This document shows, in pieces, positions 36,438 through 45,830 of a DNA stretch of 64,000 bases. Made by a program: the position numbers and the translations under genes. Each line of letters begins with the position of its first letter. Positions within the stretch are counted from its first letter, which is position 1. Below the pieces are notes generated by a model, which did not search any database, was not told the origin of the DNA, and was given only the letters and a program-made list of their open reading frames with translations. The DNA comes from Sulfidibacterium sp964549335 (GTDB lineage: Bacteria; Bacteroidota; Bacteroidia; Bacteroidales; F082). Where the stretch lies: the NCBI GenBank assembly GCA_964549335.1, contig CAZJUQ010000038.1:62001-126000 (forward strand), written 5' to 3'.

Positions 36438-38552
36438 TTAACTTATTATTCCTTTAACTTTATTAATTACATTTTCGGCGATTGAGTCGGGTGCTTGTGC
36501 ATAGCTGTGAAACTCCATGGTTGAGGTTGCCCTTCCGGAGGTTAATGTACGCAATGCGGTAACATAACCGAACATTTCGGACAACGGGACTTTAGCCCTT
36601 ACAACCTGGAAGCCAACTTTAGCCGAAATATCTTCCAATATTGCTCTTCTTTTGTTCAAATCGCCTGTAACATCACCGAGGTATTCGTCGGGAGTAACAA
36701 CTTCGACCTTCATAATTGGTTCCAAAAGCACGGGGTTTGCTTTTCGTGCCGCTTCCCTGAAACCTATTTTGGCAGCCATTTCGAAAGAGAGCTGGTCGGA
36801 GTCAACAGGGTGAAAACCTCCGTCGAAAAGACGCACTTTCATGTTGGCAACGGGGAATCCGGCCAAAACGCCGTTTTGCATTGCCATTTTAAATCCTTTT
36901 TCCACCGAAGGTATAAATTCACGCGGGATAACTCCTCCTTTTATTTCGTCAACAAATTGCAATCCGTCTTCGTTGTTGTCAGCCGGCATTATTTCGAACT
37001 GAATATCGGCATATTTACCCCTGCCGCCGGTCTGTTTTTTGTAAACGTAACGGTACTCCACGGGACTTGTCAAAGCCTCTTTGTATGCGACTTGCGGTTG
37101 TCCTACCGAACACTCTACTTTAAATTCACGTTTCAGACGGTCGATAAGTATGTCGAGATGAAGTTCGCCCATTCCCGAAATAATTGTTTGTCCCGAGTCG
37201 TCGTCGGTACGCACTTTAAATGTCGGGTCTTCTTCGGCAAGTTTTGCCAAAGCGGCGCTCATTTTATCAATGTCTCCCTGGGTTTTAGGTTCTATTGCAA
37301 CACTAATAACGGGGTCGGGGAAGGTCATTGACTCGAGCAAGAGAGGGTGTTTTTCGTCGGTAAGAGTATCGCCGGTACGAATTTTTTTAAATCCCACTGC
37401 AGCCCCAATGTCACCGGCTTCGATTTTTTCCATGGGGTTTTGCTTGTTGGCATGCATTTGCATAATACGGCTAATCCGCTCTTTTTTACCTGTTGACACA
37501 TTATAAATGTAAGAGCCGGAAGTTAAGGTACCCGAATAAACACGGAAAAAGCACAATCGTCCCACATAGGGGTCGGTTGCGATTTTAAATGCCAAGGCGC
37601 AAAACGGGCCGTTTGGGTCGGCATGACGCACTTCCTCTTTGCCGGTTTTGGGATTAATTCCTTTAACGGATTCTATATCGAGAGGGCTGGGTAAAAATTC
37701 GATAACGGCATTCAACAACATTTGAACACCTTTGTTTTTAAATGCCGAACCACACATAACAGGTGTTATGCGCATTTCGAGAGTTGCTTTTCTGATAGTC
37801 TCAATCATTTCGGTGTCGGTTATGGAGTCGGGGTCGTCCATAAACTTTTCCAAAAGCTCGTCACTCTCTTCGGCCACGCCCTCGATAAGTTTCATGCGGT
37901 ATTCGTAAGCGGTATCTTTAAGGTCGTCGGGGATAGGGATTTCAACGATTTTGGTTCCCTGAGTAGTGTCGTCCCAAATAAAAGCTTTGTTAGTAACCAA
38001 ATCGACAACGCCACGGAAATCTTCTTCGGCACCTATAGGGATTTGAATGGGAACCGGATTTGCGCCGAGGCGTTCTTTTATTTGGTCGATAACGCCGAAA
38101 TAATCGGCTCCCGAGCGGTCCATTTTGTTAACGAAACTAATACGCGGGACTTTATATTTATCGGCCTGACGCCAAACGGTTTCCGATTGAGGCTCCACGC
38201 CACCCACTGCACAAAAGAGTGCAACGGCACCGTCCAAAACACGTAACGAACGTTCTACCTCAACGGTAAAATCAACGTGTCCGGGGGTATCAATAATATT
38301 TATTTTATGTTTTTTTCCGAAAAGTTCCCAGTAAACAGTAGTTGCTGCCGAGGTAATGGTGATTCCACGCTCCTGCTCCTGAACCATCCAATCCATGGTA
38401 GCAGCACCTTCGTGAACTTCACCTATTTTGTAGTTTTTACCGGTATAAAAAAGAATACGCTCGGTAGTTGTGGTTTTACCGGCATCAATATGAGCCATAA
38501 TCCCGATGTTTCGAGTGTATTGCAGTTTGTTATTTTTATCCGGTTTTACCAT
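36438..38552 (-). CDS. fusA: Elongation factor G
   Basis: 704 residues. The GTPase domain has the P loop AHIDAGKTTTTERIL, the switch region RGITITSAAT, DTPGHVDF and NKMDRSG. Domain II follows, and domains III-V end with LFDGGFHPVDSDQLSFEMAA and EVVTPDEYLGDVTGDLNKRR. It drives translocation of tRNA and mRNA on the ribosome. Length and all motifs fit the ordinary housekeeping enzyme rather than the RRF-dependent paralogue, but one sequence cannot exclude a second copy elsewhere. Confidence 0.97.
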   Translation of the reverse strand: MVKPDKNNKLQYTRNIGIMAHIDAGKTTTTERILFYTGKNYKIGEVHEGAATMDWMVQEQERGITITSAATTVYWELFGKKHKINIIDTPGHVDFTVEVERSLRVLDGAVALFCAVGGVEPQSETVWRQADKYKVPRISFVNKMDRSGADYFGVIDQIKERLGANPVPIQIPIGAEEDFRGVVDLVTNKAFIWDDTTQGTKIVEIPIPDDLKDTAYEYRMKLIEGVAEESDELLEKFMDDPDSITDTEMIETIRKATLEMRITPVMCGSAFKNKGVQMLLNAVIEFLPSPLDIESVKGINPKTGKEEVRHADPNGPFCALAFKIATDPYVGRLCFFRVYSGTLTSGSYIYNVSTGKKERISRIMQMHANKQNPMEKIEAGDIGAAVGFKKIRTGDTLTDEKHPLLLESMTFPDPVISVAIEPKTQGDIDKMSAALAKLAEEDPTFKVRTDDDSGQTIISGMGELHLDILIDRLKREFKVECSVGQPQVAYKEALTSPVEYRYVYKKQTGGRGKYADIQFEIMPADNNEDGLQFVDEIKGGVIPREFIPSVEKGFKMAMQNGVLAGFPVANMKVRLFDGGFHPVDSDQLSFEMAAKIGFREAARKANPVLLEPIMKVEVVTPDEYLGDVTGDLNKRRAILEDISAKVGFQVVRAKVPLSEMFGYVTALRTLTSGRATSTMEFHSYAQAPDSIAENVINKVKGIIS

Positions 38553-38590
38553 TGTTTTTCCGAGTGTTTTCAGTTAGTTATCAGTTTAAA

Positions 38591-39061
38591 TTAAAATCTA
38601 AAATGTGAAAAAGCTTTGTTTGCTTCAGCCATACGGTGAGTATCTTCCTTTCTTTTAAATGCGGCACCCTCTTCTTTGAATGCTTGCATAATTTCACCGG
38701 CCAATTTTTGTCCCATTGTTTTTTCATGACGTTTTCGTGCAAAACCAATCAGGTTTTTCATGCCAATGGATTGTTTTCGTGCGGGACGTATTTCGGAAGG
38801 TATCTGAAAAGTTGCACCACCGATTCTGCGACTGCGAACTTCAACGCTGGGGGTAACATTTGCCAAACCTTTTTTCCAAACCTCCAAAGGGTCTTCATCG
38901 GGCATTTTTTTGGAAATGATATCCATAGCTTCGTAGAAAATATTGAAAGCAATGCTTTTCTTCCCTTTCAACATAATGTTGTTCACAAACTTCGTTACCA
39001 AAACATCGTTATATCTTGGGTCGGGAAGAATAATTCGTTTTTTAGGTTTTGCTTTTCTCAT
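38591..39061 (-). CDS. rpsG: Ribosomal protein S7
   Basis: 156 residues. MRKAKPKKRIILPDPRYND, the VRSRRIGGATFQIPSEIRP beta-hairpin and AFKRKEDTHRMAEANKAFSHFRF identify it. It nucleates the 30S head and binds near the E site. Confidence 0.98.
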   Translation of the reverse strand: MRKAKPKKRIILPDPRYNDVLVTKFVNNIMLKGKKSIAFNIFYEAMDIISKKMPDEDPLEVWKKGLANVTPSVEVRSRRIGGATFQIPSEIRPARKQSIGMKNLIGFARKRHEKTMGQKLAGEIMQAFKEEGAAFKRKEDTHRMAEANKAFSHFRF

Positions 39062-39099
39062 TTTTTAGTCCTTATATTATATATAGTCCTTTTTTACTT

Positions 39100-39480
39100 T
39101 TACGATTTTTTCTTGGGGCGTTTGGTTCCGTATTTGGAACGGCGCTGAGTACGTCCTTCAACACCTGAAGTATCGAGGGCACCACGAATAACATGATAAC
39201 GAACACCGGGCAAGTCTTTAACACGACCACCCCTAATCATTACTATAGAGTGTTCTTGCAAATTGTGACCTTCGCCGGGAATATAGGCGTTAACCTCTTT
39301 ACCATTGGTTAACCGAACCCTTGCCACTTTACGCATGGCCGAGTTGGGTTTTTTAGGTGTGGTGGTATAAACCCTTACACAAACCCCGCGACGTTGCGGA
39401 CACGAGTTCAAAGCGGGCGACTTGCTTTTGTCAACCAACTTTGTGCGTCCTTTTCTTACTAATTGTTGTATAGTCGGCAT
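39100..39480 (-). CDS. rpsL: Ribosomal protein S12
   Basis: 126 residues, first gene of the cluster. MPTIQQLVRKGR is followed by the conserved decoding-centre loops TTTPKKPNSAMRK (Lys43) and GGRVKDLPGVRYH (Lys88, Asp89). Both lysines whose change gives streptomycin resistance are wild type. S12 monitors codon-anticodon pairing. Confidence 0.98.
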   Translation of the reverse strand: MPTIQQLVRKGRTKLVDKSKSPALNSCPQRRGVCVRVYTTTPKKPNSAMRKVARVRLTNGKEVNAYIPGEGHNLQEHSIVMIRGGRVKDLPGVRYHVIRGALDTSGVEGRTQRRSKYGTKRPKKKS

Positions 39481-39523
39481 ATCAATTTTTTATTTACTAC
39501 TTTACCTTCATTTTTTGGAGGCG

Positions 39524-39553
39524 CAAAAGTATAAAATATTTCTACACCTCAAA
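39524..39553 (-). promoter_or_regulatory. Proximal promoter candidate for the str-S10 cluster
   Basis: On the minus strand, TTTG (39553-39550) and TACTTTTG (39531-39524, matching TAnnTTTG) are separated by 18 bases. The -7 element lies 44 bases before the rpsL start, leaving a short leader. Both boxes match the Bacteroidetes housekeeping consensus fully. Confidence 0.65.
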
Positions 39554-39634
39554 ACTTTTGTTAAATATTTTTTAAGAAATTGATAAGGCGGGATGTAAGA
39601 AAACCACACAATACCATTTTGACCGGCATTATGC

Positions 39635-39668
39635 AGAAACCTATATCGTTTTACCTTATCAGGTTTCT
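39635..39668 (-). promoter_or_regulatory. Inverted repeat in the long rpsL leader
   Basis: AGAAACCT (39635-39642) and AGGTTTCT (39661-39668) are perfect complements around an 18-base loop. They would lie in the transcript only if the distal promoter is used. No T run follows, so it is not a simple terminator. A ribosomal-protein or other leader structure is possible but unproven. Confidence 0.3.
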
Positions 39669-39725
39669 TAATTTAACTATGTAAGTTTCAGCAAGTTTAT
39701 TAAAATACCTCACTAAAACGGGCTG

Positions 39726-39755
39726 CAAAGGTAGAAATTATTTTAATATTCCAAA
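39726..39755 (-). promoter_or_regulatory. Distal promoter candidate for the str-S10 cluster
   Basis: On the minus strand, TTTG (39755-39752) and TACCTTTG (39733-39726) are again separated by 18 bases. The match to the TTTG / TAnnTTTG consensus is complete. Use of this promoter would give a leader of about 240 bases. Confidence 0.65.
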
Positions 39756-39866
39756 GAATTTTTTAAAAATATTTTACAGATGTGGCCTCAACCGGCAAAT
39801 GCAATTTTATTGTTTATAAATATTTACAACAACGGGAAAAGAGGAGAGTTTTTTTTCTATCTTAGT

Positions 39867-39894
39867 GCCCCTTTTTTTCGCAAAAAAAACGGGC
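39867..39894. repeat. Inverted repeat between divergent promoters
   Basis: GCCC, one mismatch, seven T, a 3-base loop, eight A, one mismatch base, GGGC. The arms 39867-39878 and 39882-39894 can pair. It lies 76 bases before the + strand gene. It could be an operator or an RNA hairpin; nothing decides. Confidence 0.3.
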
Positions 39895-39969
39895 AATGAA
39901 GTGTTGAGATTAAAGCTTTGTAAATTAAATGGTTTTATAAAATATATTTTCAATTAAAGGAGTTTTATT

Positions 39970-42900
39970 ATGAGAAGAAGTTTACTTTTATTAAGTTCAA
40001 TCCTGTTTTTAGCGTTTGCATCCTACTCGCAAACCACAATATCTTATCAGGATTTCGAAAATGCCGGAGACACGTGGAGTTATACTCCCTATCCCAATCC
40101 CTACAATGTATCGGGGGACACATGGGATACGGTGACATCATTACATAGCGGCGCTATTACTCCTAATTCGGGGAGTTATTTTTGGGGCATGCGCGATTTG
40201 AATAACCCCAACGGTGGTGGAGATTTCAGACATACATTGACTTTTAGTGCCGTTGATGTTTCGGCTTATACCAATGTGGAAATTGTTTTCTACTATTACA
40301 CCGATGGTTTTGACAGTAGCGACTCCATATTTTACAACGTTCAATACGACAACGGTACAAATTGGCCGCTTAGCGACGATATTGAACTGAATAAAAATAC
40401 CGATGCATGGACAGAGGTTACCGTTTCCGTTCCTGCCGGGACGCAATACGTTCGTCTTCAACTCAGCGCTCACCAAAACGGTGGTAGCGATTATGCCGGT
40501 TTCGACAACATAGTGCTTCGTGAGGCGGCGGTAAGTAGTGCCGTAAACCTTTTTTACGATTCTTTCGAAACCGATTTGGGGGCCATGTCGGCGTACAGTG
40601 TTGTCAGTTCCACCGAAGCTTGGGAGTGGGCAAACTACGGAAATCCTCCCGGATGCGCCAAAATGTCGGGTTATAACGGAGGTCCGGTTGCCAACGAAGA
40701 CTGGTTGATTACTCCTGCAATAGATATGACGGGATACTCGAACGAGACGTTGCATTTCGACCACGCATGGAACTATGCCGACAGCAGCGGATTATATGTT
40801 ATGATTTCGACCGATTACGATGGCGTTAGTGACCCCTCGACACAAGGCACCTGGACGGATATTACGTCGCAATTTTATTTTCCGGGAGCAGGCTGGACAT
40901 TTGTGGATGCCGGAACGGTTGATATTTCGGCATATGCAAGTGCCACAACCTATATTGCATTTAAATATACAAGTACAAACAGTGCCGCCGCCACCTGGGA
41001 AATCGATAACATTACCGTTGCCGGTGATCCTCCGCCCGTATATATAGCAGGTTCGTTTCAAGGATGGTCACCCGGAGACCCCGATTATCTTATGAGCATG
41101 AATGCCAACGGCATTTATACCTTGACAAAAACATTACCCGCCGGCGATAACGAATACAAAGTGGTTGAAGGCACCAGCTGGGGCGACCCCAACTATCCGT
41201 CTACAAACCAACATATTATTATGGCTGCTTCGGGCGATACCACATGGCGTGTTAATGCCGATGCCGATCTTGTAACGCACACTTTGCCCGTATTGGCAGG
41301 GAACTTTTTCTCGGCCATGGGTAGCGGAAACGACTGGGACCCCACAAACCTCACAGGTGAAATGCAAGATCCCGACGGCGATGACGTTTATACCTTGACG
41401 CTTTTGGTACCGAACGGAAACTGGGAATGTAAAGTAACGCTTAACCGCAACTGGGACCAAAGTACGGGAAGCAATACTCCCTTTACATCAAACGGAACCG
41501 ACTCCACAACATTTACATACGATTTTACAACCAACACCACTACCGTTTCGGCGCCTCCGCCTCCTTCGGCAGTTGTTACCTTTGTGGTTATCGACACGGC
41601 AGGACAGAATTACGACGGTTTTTATTTGAAAGGTTCTTGGGGTCCTGACGGCAATTACGATCCGGCATGGAACGGAGGAGCCGAACATTCGCCCTTCTAC
41701 GACGACGGAACTCACGGCGACACACTTGCCGGCGACCATATTTGGACATGCCAACAAAATCTTATTCCCGACAACGGCACCAATACCTGGGAATGGGGCA
41801 TTAACGATACCGAACACAACTGGATAGACGGTAACTGGCAGTTTACGGTACCCGATACCACTGCCCAAACCCAAAGCCATGAGTTGCCTTCTACCCCCGC
41901 TCTTATTATTAACGAAATAATGTACAATAGTCCCGGTGCCGACGAAGAGTGGGTTGAACTGTACAATAATACCGGAAACACAATAAATCTTGAAAACTGG
42001 AAACTTCTTGACGACAATGCTTCGCACACACCTATACAATTTCCTGCCGGTTATTCGGTTGATCCTGGCGATTATTTTACCGTTGAAATTGCCACGGGAG
42101 GAAACTTCCCCTTTACTCCCGACTATGACGGTAGCGGAAATTTCCAACTCGGTAACGGCGGTGATGCCGTGAGACTTTATAATGCCGACGGATTTTTGGT
42201 GGATATTGTGAATTATGACGACAGCAGCCCGTGGCCCACCGAACCCGACGGACACGGACCGACACTCGCCCTGATTGACCCCTCGCTCGACAACAGCTTG
42301 CCCGAAAGTTGGGATGCCAGCGACCAAGACGGTGGAACTCCCGGCGAAATTAACTTCCCGCCGGTACCTTTCATCACCGTTTTGACACCTAACGGCGGCG
42401 AAAATATCGCTCAGGGTTCCGATTACGAAATAACTTGGGATTACGGGTACTGGAACGGAAATATCGAAATTGACCTGAAGAAAGGTTCGGGTACTCCTCA
42501 ATTGCTGGTTTATAATATTCCCATATCCGACAGTTCGTGGATGTGGCATGTGATGGACAACCAGGAACTGGGTGATGATTACAAAATTATTATCACGGCT
42601 TTGGATACTACAGGATTTTCAGACGAAAGCGATACTACTTTCTCCATTGTGGAACCCTATGTTATCCCCGATCTTGTGTTTACCGAAATAATGTATAATC
42701 CCCCCGAATCGGGTAATGACTCGCTTGAATTTCTTGAAATTTATAACAACGGCGACGATACCGTAAATATGGAGGGCTTTACAATGACGCAAGGAGTGGA
42801 TTATACATTCCCCGCAATAACCCTTAATCCTTCGGATTATCTTTTGATAGCAAAGGATTCCATGGCAATGCTTAATACCTTTTCGGTTAATGCTTATCAA

Positions 42901-43938
42901 TGGACAAGCGGCAGTTTGAGCAACGGCGGAGAGGATATAGAACTTACCGACACAATGGGCAATCAGGTGGACTATGTTGATTACGACGACCACTATCCTT
43001 GGGACACCTTACCCGACGGTCATGGACCTTCGTTGACACTCTGCAATCCGGATTCGGATAACTCATTGGCCGAAAACTGGACACATTCCGTTAATTTTGT
43101 TGCGGTAAATGCTGCCGGCGACTCCATTTGGGCTACTCCCGGATTTGGTTGTCAGGTGACATTAATGGCAAATTTCAGTTCCGATACTACCACTGTTTTG
43201 GTTGGTGGCACGGTACAATTTACGGACGAAACCACGGGAAATCCCACATCGTGGTCGTGGACATTCGAGGGTGGCGACCCTGCCACATACGAAGGGGAGA
43301 CCCCTCCGCCGGTTCAATACAACAATCCCGGACATTGGGATGTTAGCCTTGTGGTAAGCGACGGAACAAACAGCGACAGTATTACCCGCGAAGAGTATAT
43401 ATGGGCGGGAGTTCAACCCGAAATAACCGACTTCGTAGCCGACCAAACATTGGTTACAGTGGGGGCATCAACCAATTTTACAAGTACCGTTACCGGCGAC
43501 AGCCTGAACTTTATGTGGACTTTCCAAGGCGGCACACCCGATACGTCCACAGACGAAAACCCTCAAAACATATATTATCTTATTCCTGCCGACAGTTTGT
43601 ACGATGTAACTTTGGTGGTTAACAATGTGTTCGGCGCCGATACTCTTGTCAAAGAAGATTACATTCACACTATACCCGAAGGGTTTACCGAAAACGGAAT
43701 GGATAACATTGTTGTCTATCCCAATCCTGCAAATGATATATTATACATATCCAATCCCGCTTCTAAAGAGTTGAAAGTACAAATTGTTGATATTACGGGA
43801 AAAATTGTCGTTGATAAAAAATCTTCGGCGGTAAAAACCAAAATTAATACCGGAGAGCTTAACAAAGGTGTTTATTTTGTTAGAATAACCGATATGAATA
43901 CCAAAGTTTCGAAAACCGGAAAATTAATCATTAATTGA
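39970..43938 (+). CDS. Large multidomain secreted protein with two lamin-tail and two PKD domains, T9SS sorted
   Basis: 1322 residues. The signal peptide is ~1-20. Domains in approximate order: a beta-sandwich (21-185); a choice-of-anchor J / cleaved-adhesin-like domain (193-352, NEDWLITPAIDM, ATWEIDNI); two early-set domains resembling the carbohydrate-binding modules next to amylases (357-525, YIAGSFQGWS); a third beta domain (535-635); lamin-tail domain 1 (645-790, IINEIMYN, EWVELYN); a Kre9-like Ig domain (801-895, TPNGGENI); lamin-tail domain 2 (902-1055, FTEIMYN); two PKD domains (1066-1237, SWSWTFEGG); and a T9SS sorting domain (1248-1322, VYPNPAND). No enzymatic domain is recognised. 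It is probably a cell-surface or released adhesion/binding protein. A purine-rich AAAGGAG 7 bases before the ATG is stronger than usual for this phylum. Confidence 0.85.
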   Translation: MRRSLLLLSSILFLAFASYSQTTISYQDFENAGDTWSYTPYPNPYNVSGDTWDTVTSLHSGAITPNSGSYFWGMRDLNNPNGGGDFRHTLTFSAVDVSAYTNVEIVFYYYTDGFDSSDSIFYNVQYDNGTNWPLSDDIELNKNTDAWTEVTVSVPAGTQYVRLQLSAHQNGGSDYAGFDNIVLREAAVSSAVNLFYDSFETDLGAMSAYSVVSSTEAWEWANYGNPPGCAKMSGYNGGPVANEDWLITPAIDMTGYSNETLHFDHAWNYADSSGLYVMISTDYDGVSDPSTQGTWTDITSQFYFPGAGWTFVDAGTVDISAYASATTYIAFKYTSTNSAAATWEIDNITVAGDPPPVYIAGSFQGWSPGDPDYLMSMNANGIYTLTKTLPAGDNEYKVVEGTSWGDPNYPSTNQHIIMAASGDTTWRVNADADLVTHTLPVLAGNFFSAMGSGNDWDPTNLTGEMQDPDGDDVYTLTLLVPNGNWECKVTLNRNWDQSTGSNTPFTSNGTDSTTFTYDFTTNTTTVSAPPPPSAVVTFVVIDTAGQNYDGFYLKGSWGPDGNYDPAWNGGAEHSPFYDDGTHGDTLAGDHIWTCQQNLIPDNGTNTWEWGINDTEHNWIDGNWQFTVPDTTAQTQSHELPSTPALIINEIMYNSPGADEEWVELYNNTGNTINLENWKLLDDNASHTPIQFPAGYSVDPGDYFTVEIATGGNFPFTPDYDGSGNFQLGNGGDAVRLYNADGFLVDIVNYDDSSPWPTEPDGHGPTLALIDPSLDNSLPESWDASDQDGGTPGEINFPPVPFITVLTPNGGENIAQGSDYEITWDYGYWNGNIEIDLKKGSGTPQLLVYNIPISDSSWMWHVMDNQELGDDYKIIITALDTTGFSDESDTTFSIVEPYVIPDLVFTEIMYNPPESGNDSLEFLEIYNNGDDTVNMEGFTMTQGVDYTFPAITLNPSDYLLIAKDSMAMLNTFSVNAYQWTSGSLSNGGEDIELTDTMGNQVDYVDYDDHYPWDTLPDGHGPSLTLCNPDSDNSLAENWTHSVNFVAVNAAGDSIWATPGFGCQVTLMANFSSDTTTVLVGGTVQFTDETTGNPTSWSWTFEGGDPATYEGETPPPVQYNNPGHWDVSLVVSDGTNSDSITREEYIWAGVQPEITDFVADQTLVTVGASTNFTSTVTGDSLNFMWTFQGGTPDTSTDENPQNIYYLIPADSLYDVTLVVNNVFGADTLVKEDYIHTIPEGFTENGMDNIVVYPNPANDILYISNPASKELKVQIVDITGKIVVDKKSSAVKTKINTGELNKGVYFVRITDMNTKVSKTGKLIIN

Positions 43939-43948
43939 TGTTAATAAT

Positions 43949-43996
43949 AAAGAATTTGCCCGTTTTCGTGACTGCCACATGACGGGCAAGTTCTTT
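43949..43996 (+). terminator. Terminator after the lamin-tail/PKD protein gene
   Basis: A 15-base-pair imperfect stem (43949-43963 with 43982-43996, one T.G pair; core TTGCCCGT/ACGGGCAA) lies 10 bases after the stop codon. The 3' arm ends in TTCTTT followed by an A/T-rich run. Confidence 0.75.
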
Positions 43997-44031
43997 AATA
44001 ATTATTAACACTAATCTGAAAAGCAATATAT

Positions 44032-44039
44032 TACCTTTG
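44032..44039 (+). promoter_or_regulatory. -7 promoter element candidate
   Basis: TACCTTTG is a full match to TAnnTTTG and lies 25 bases before the start codon of the next gene, directly after a terminator. No TTTG at the proper -33 distance was found, so the promoter call is tentative. Confidence 0.4.
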
Positions 44040-44064
44040 AAAAAAATTTAAAAAAAACAGAAAA

Positions 44065-45702
44065 ATGAAAAAATTATTATCTTTTATTACAGTGGCGGCT
44101 TTCACTCTGATTTCGTATCAAGGAATAGCCCAAAACATGTTGACAAACGGCGACCTTGAGTCGTGGGACAACGCAACAACCCCCACCGGTTGGGATTTGT
44201 ACGACAATATCGCCCAAGAGAGCGGCGAAGTTCACGGCGGAACCTATTCGGCTGCACACGAGTCGGCGGCATCTTCGCAAAAATTCCGTCAGGATATCGA
44301 CGGTATTGTAGGCGGACAAACATATCACATTGTCTATTACTACAAAGATAACGACCCTGCCGCACGCACCCGTATTTGGTCGTATTGGATGCAAGACGGC
44401 AACTATCTTGATGCCGACGCCGACGTTTTACGTCCCAGTGAATACAGCGAAGACAATCCCGATTGGCAAGTTTTCGATGCCGTACTTGTGGCTCCCGCCA
44501 ATGCAAACCAGTTCAGATTTGAAGTACGGGTTTACAAACAGGATAACAATACCGGCGGTCATGTTTACTACGACGATTTCTCTTTCATTGCCGACAGTAC
44601 CGTGTATCCTGAACCCACTAACTATCCAACAGAATTTTCGGCAACCGCAAACGGCATAAATATAACCCTTACATGGGTTGATGCCACCGGCGACCAGTTA
44701 CCTACCGGATATCTCATAAAAGGGTACAAAGCGGTTACCCGTTCGTGTAATCCTCCTGTTGACGGAACCCCTGAAGCCGACGACTTGGATTGGAGCGACG
44801 GTAATGCAGCCGTGAATGTTGGTTACGGTGTTCAAACATACACTTTTGAAAATCTCGACCCTAATCAGGCATACAATTTTTGTATATTCCCATATACCAA
44901 CGGCGGTGAAAACATAGATTACAAAACCGACGGCAATCCTCCGGAGGCAATAGCAACAACAGCCAACATTACCGTTATTAATCAAGAGAACTTTGATGAC
45001 GGTTTGGGCACCTGGACACCTTATGATGTTTCGGGCGACCAGGAATGGTATCAAAGCAGCTACGGCGACCGCACATTTGCAAAAATGTCGGGATACGACG
45101 GCGGTCCTCACGCCAACGAAGACTGGTTGATTTCCCCGATGATGAATTTGGCTACTTATCAAAGCGTTACCTTTAATTTTTCATCGGCGACAAAATACGA
45201 CGGTAACCATTTGCAACTTTTCTATTCGACCGATTACGACGGAAGTGGAAATCCCAACGATTTTACATGGACGGAAATTACCGACCAGGCACAATGGTCG
45301 GACGGTAATTACAGTTGGGTGGAATCGGGCGATGTTTCGCTTAACAATTATCTTGCCGACAATTTTTATCTTGCTTTCAAATATACTTCGGGCGACGACA
45401 AATGCGCCACATGGGAGGTTGATGATATTTTGATATACGGAGTTAATGGTGTGGGAATAAAAACACACAACACCTCAAAACTTGAGTTTTATCCCAATCC
45501 CGTTAATGATAACGTTGTGATAAATGCCGAAAACGAGGGCGTTCTTTCGGTATATTCGTTGACAGGGCAATTGCAAAAAAGAGTAAACGTAAACAAAGGC
45601 GAGAATGTGGTTTCGTTGAACAATCTGGCGAAAGGACTTTATCTGCTTCAACTGAAAGACGGAAAAGGAGATATATACACTTCAAAAGTTTCTGTCAAGT
45701 AA
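44065..45702 (+). CDS. Secreted protein with carbohydrate-binding-like, Fn3-like and choice-of-anchor J domains, T9SS sorted
   Basis: 545 residues. The signal peptide is 1-22. A carbohydrate-binding-module-like jelly roll follows (~23-180, MLTNGDLESWDN, YDDFSF). Then come a fibronectin-like region (~188-300, ITLTWVDATGDQLPTGYLIK) and a choice-of-anchor J domain (~304-462, NFDDGLGTWTPYD, NEDWLISPMMNL, CATWEVDDILIYG). A T9SS sorting domain closes it (~470-545, FYPNPVNDNVVI to YTSKVSVK). The anchor J domain is close in motif to the one in the preceding protein, so the two genes share domain ancestry. No catalytic residues are recognised. It is likely a surface or secreted binding protein. Confidence 0.85.
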   Translation: MKKLLSFITVAAFTLISYQGIAQNMLTNGDLESWDNATTPTGWDLYDNIAQESGEVHGGTYSAAHESAASSQKFRQDIDGIVGGQTYHIVYYYKDNDPAARTRIWSYWMQDGNYLDADADVLRPSEYSEDNPDWQVFDAVLVAPANANQFRFEVRVYKQDNNTGGHVYYDDFSFIADSTVYPEPTNYPTEFSATANGINITLTWVDATGDQLPTGYLIKGYKAVTRSCNPPVDGTPEADDLDWSDGNAAVNVGYGVQTYTFENLDPNQAYNFCIFPYTNGGENIDYKTDGNPPEAIATTANITVINQENFDDGLGTWTPYDVSGDQEWYQSSYGDRTFAKMSGYDGGPHANEDWLISPMMNLATYQSVTFNFSSATKYDGNHLQLFYSTDYDGSGNPNDFTWTEITDQAQWSDGNYSWVESGDVSLNNYLADNFYLAFKYTSGDDKCATWEVDDILIYGVNGVGIKTHNTSKLEFYPNPVNDNVVINAENEGVLSVYSLTGQLQKRVNVNKGENVVSLNNLAKGLYLLQLKDGKGDIYTSKVSVK

Positions 45703-45725
45703 TTCAGTGTTTTTATTTCAACATT

Positions 45726-45773
45726 AAAAAAAGGAGCGCCGTATGACAATTGCATATTGCGCTCTTTTTTTTT
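45726..45773. terminator. Bidirectional terminator between convergent genes
   Basis: Seven A, then GGAGCGC (45733-45739), a 19-base loop, GCGCTC (45759-45764) and nine T. The stem is 14 base pairs with one G.T. The A and T flanks let it work in both directions, matching its place between the convergent T9SS cargo gene and the hybrid kinase gene. Confidence 0.85.
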
Positions 45774-45830
45774 GCGGCTTTATAAACTAAGAATGTGCCG
45801 GGAATGACTTCCGTTAAAAGTAATGTTGCC

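Larger units (their letters stand above)
39481..39969. other. 489-base divergent intergenic region
   Basis: The region between rpsL (-) and the large secreted protein gene (+) has no open frame that looks coding. It contains two Bacteroidetes-type promoter candidates pointing at rpsL, an 8-base-pair inverted repeat between them (39635-39642 with 39661-39668), and a second inverted repeat (39867-39894) nearer the + strand gene. No clear + strand TAnnTTTG was found; the nearest is AAGCTTTG at 39913-39920. A good Shine-Dalgarno-like AAAGGAG lies before the + strand start. Confidence 0.6.

Noticed and set aside
41488..42549. A 353-codon open frame on the minus strand inside the lamin-tail/PKD protein gene
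   Set aside because: It lies wholly antisense to a gene with clear domains and a sorting signal, has no signal, domain or start context of its own, and reads as a low-quality basic protein.
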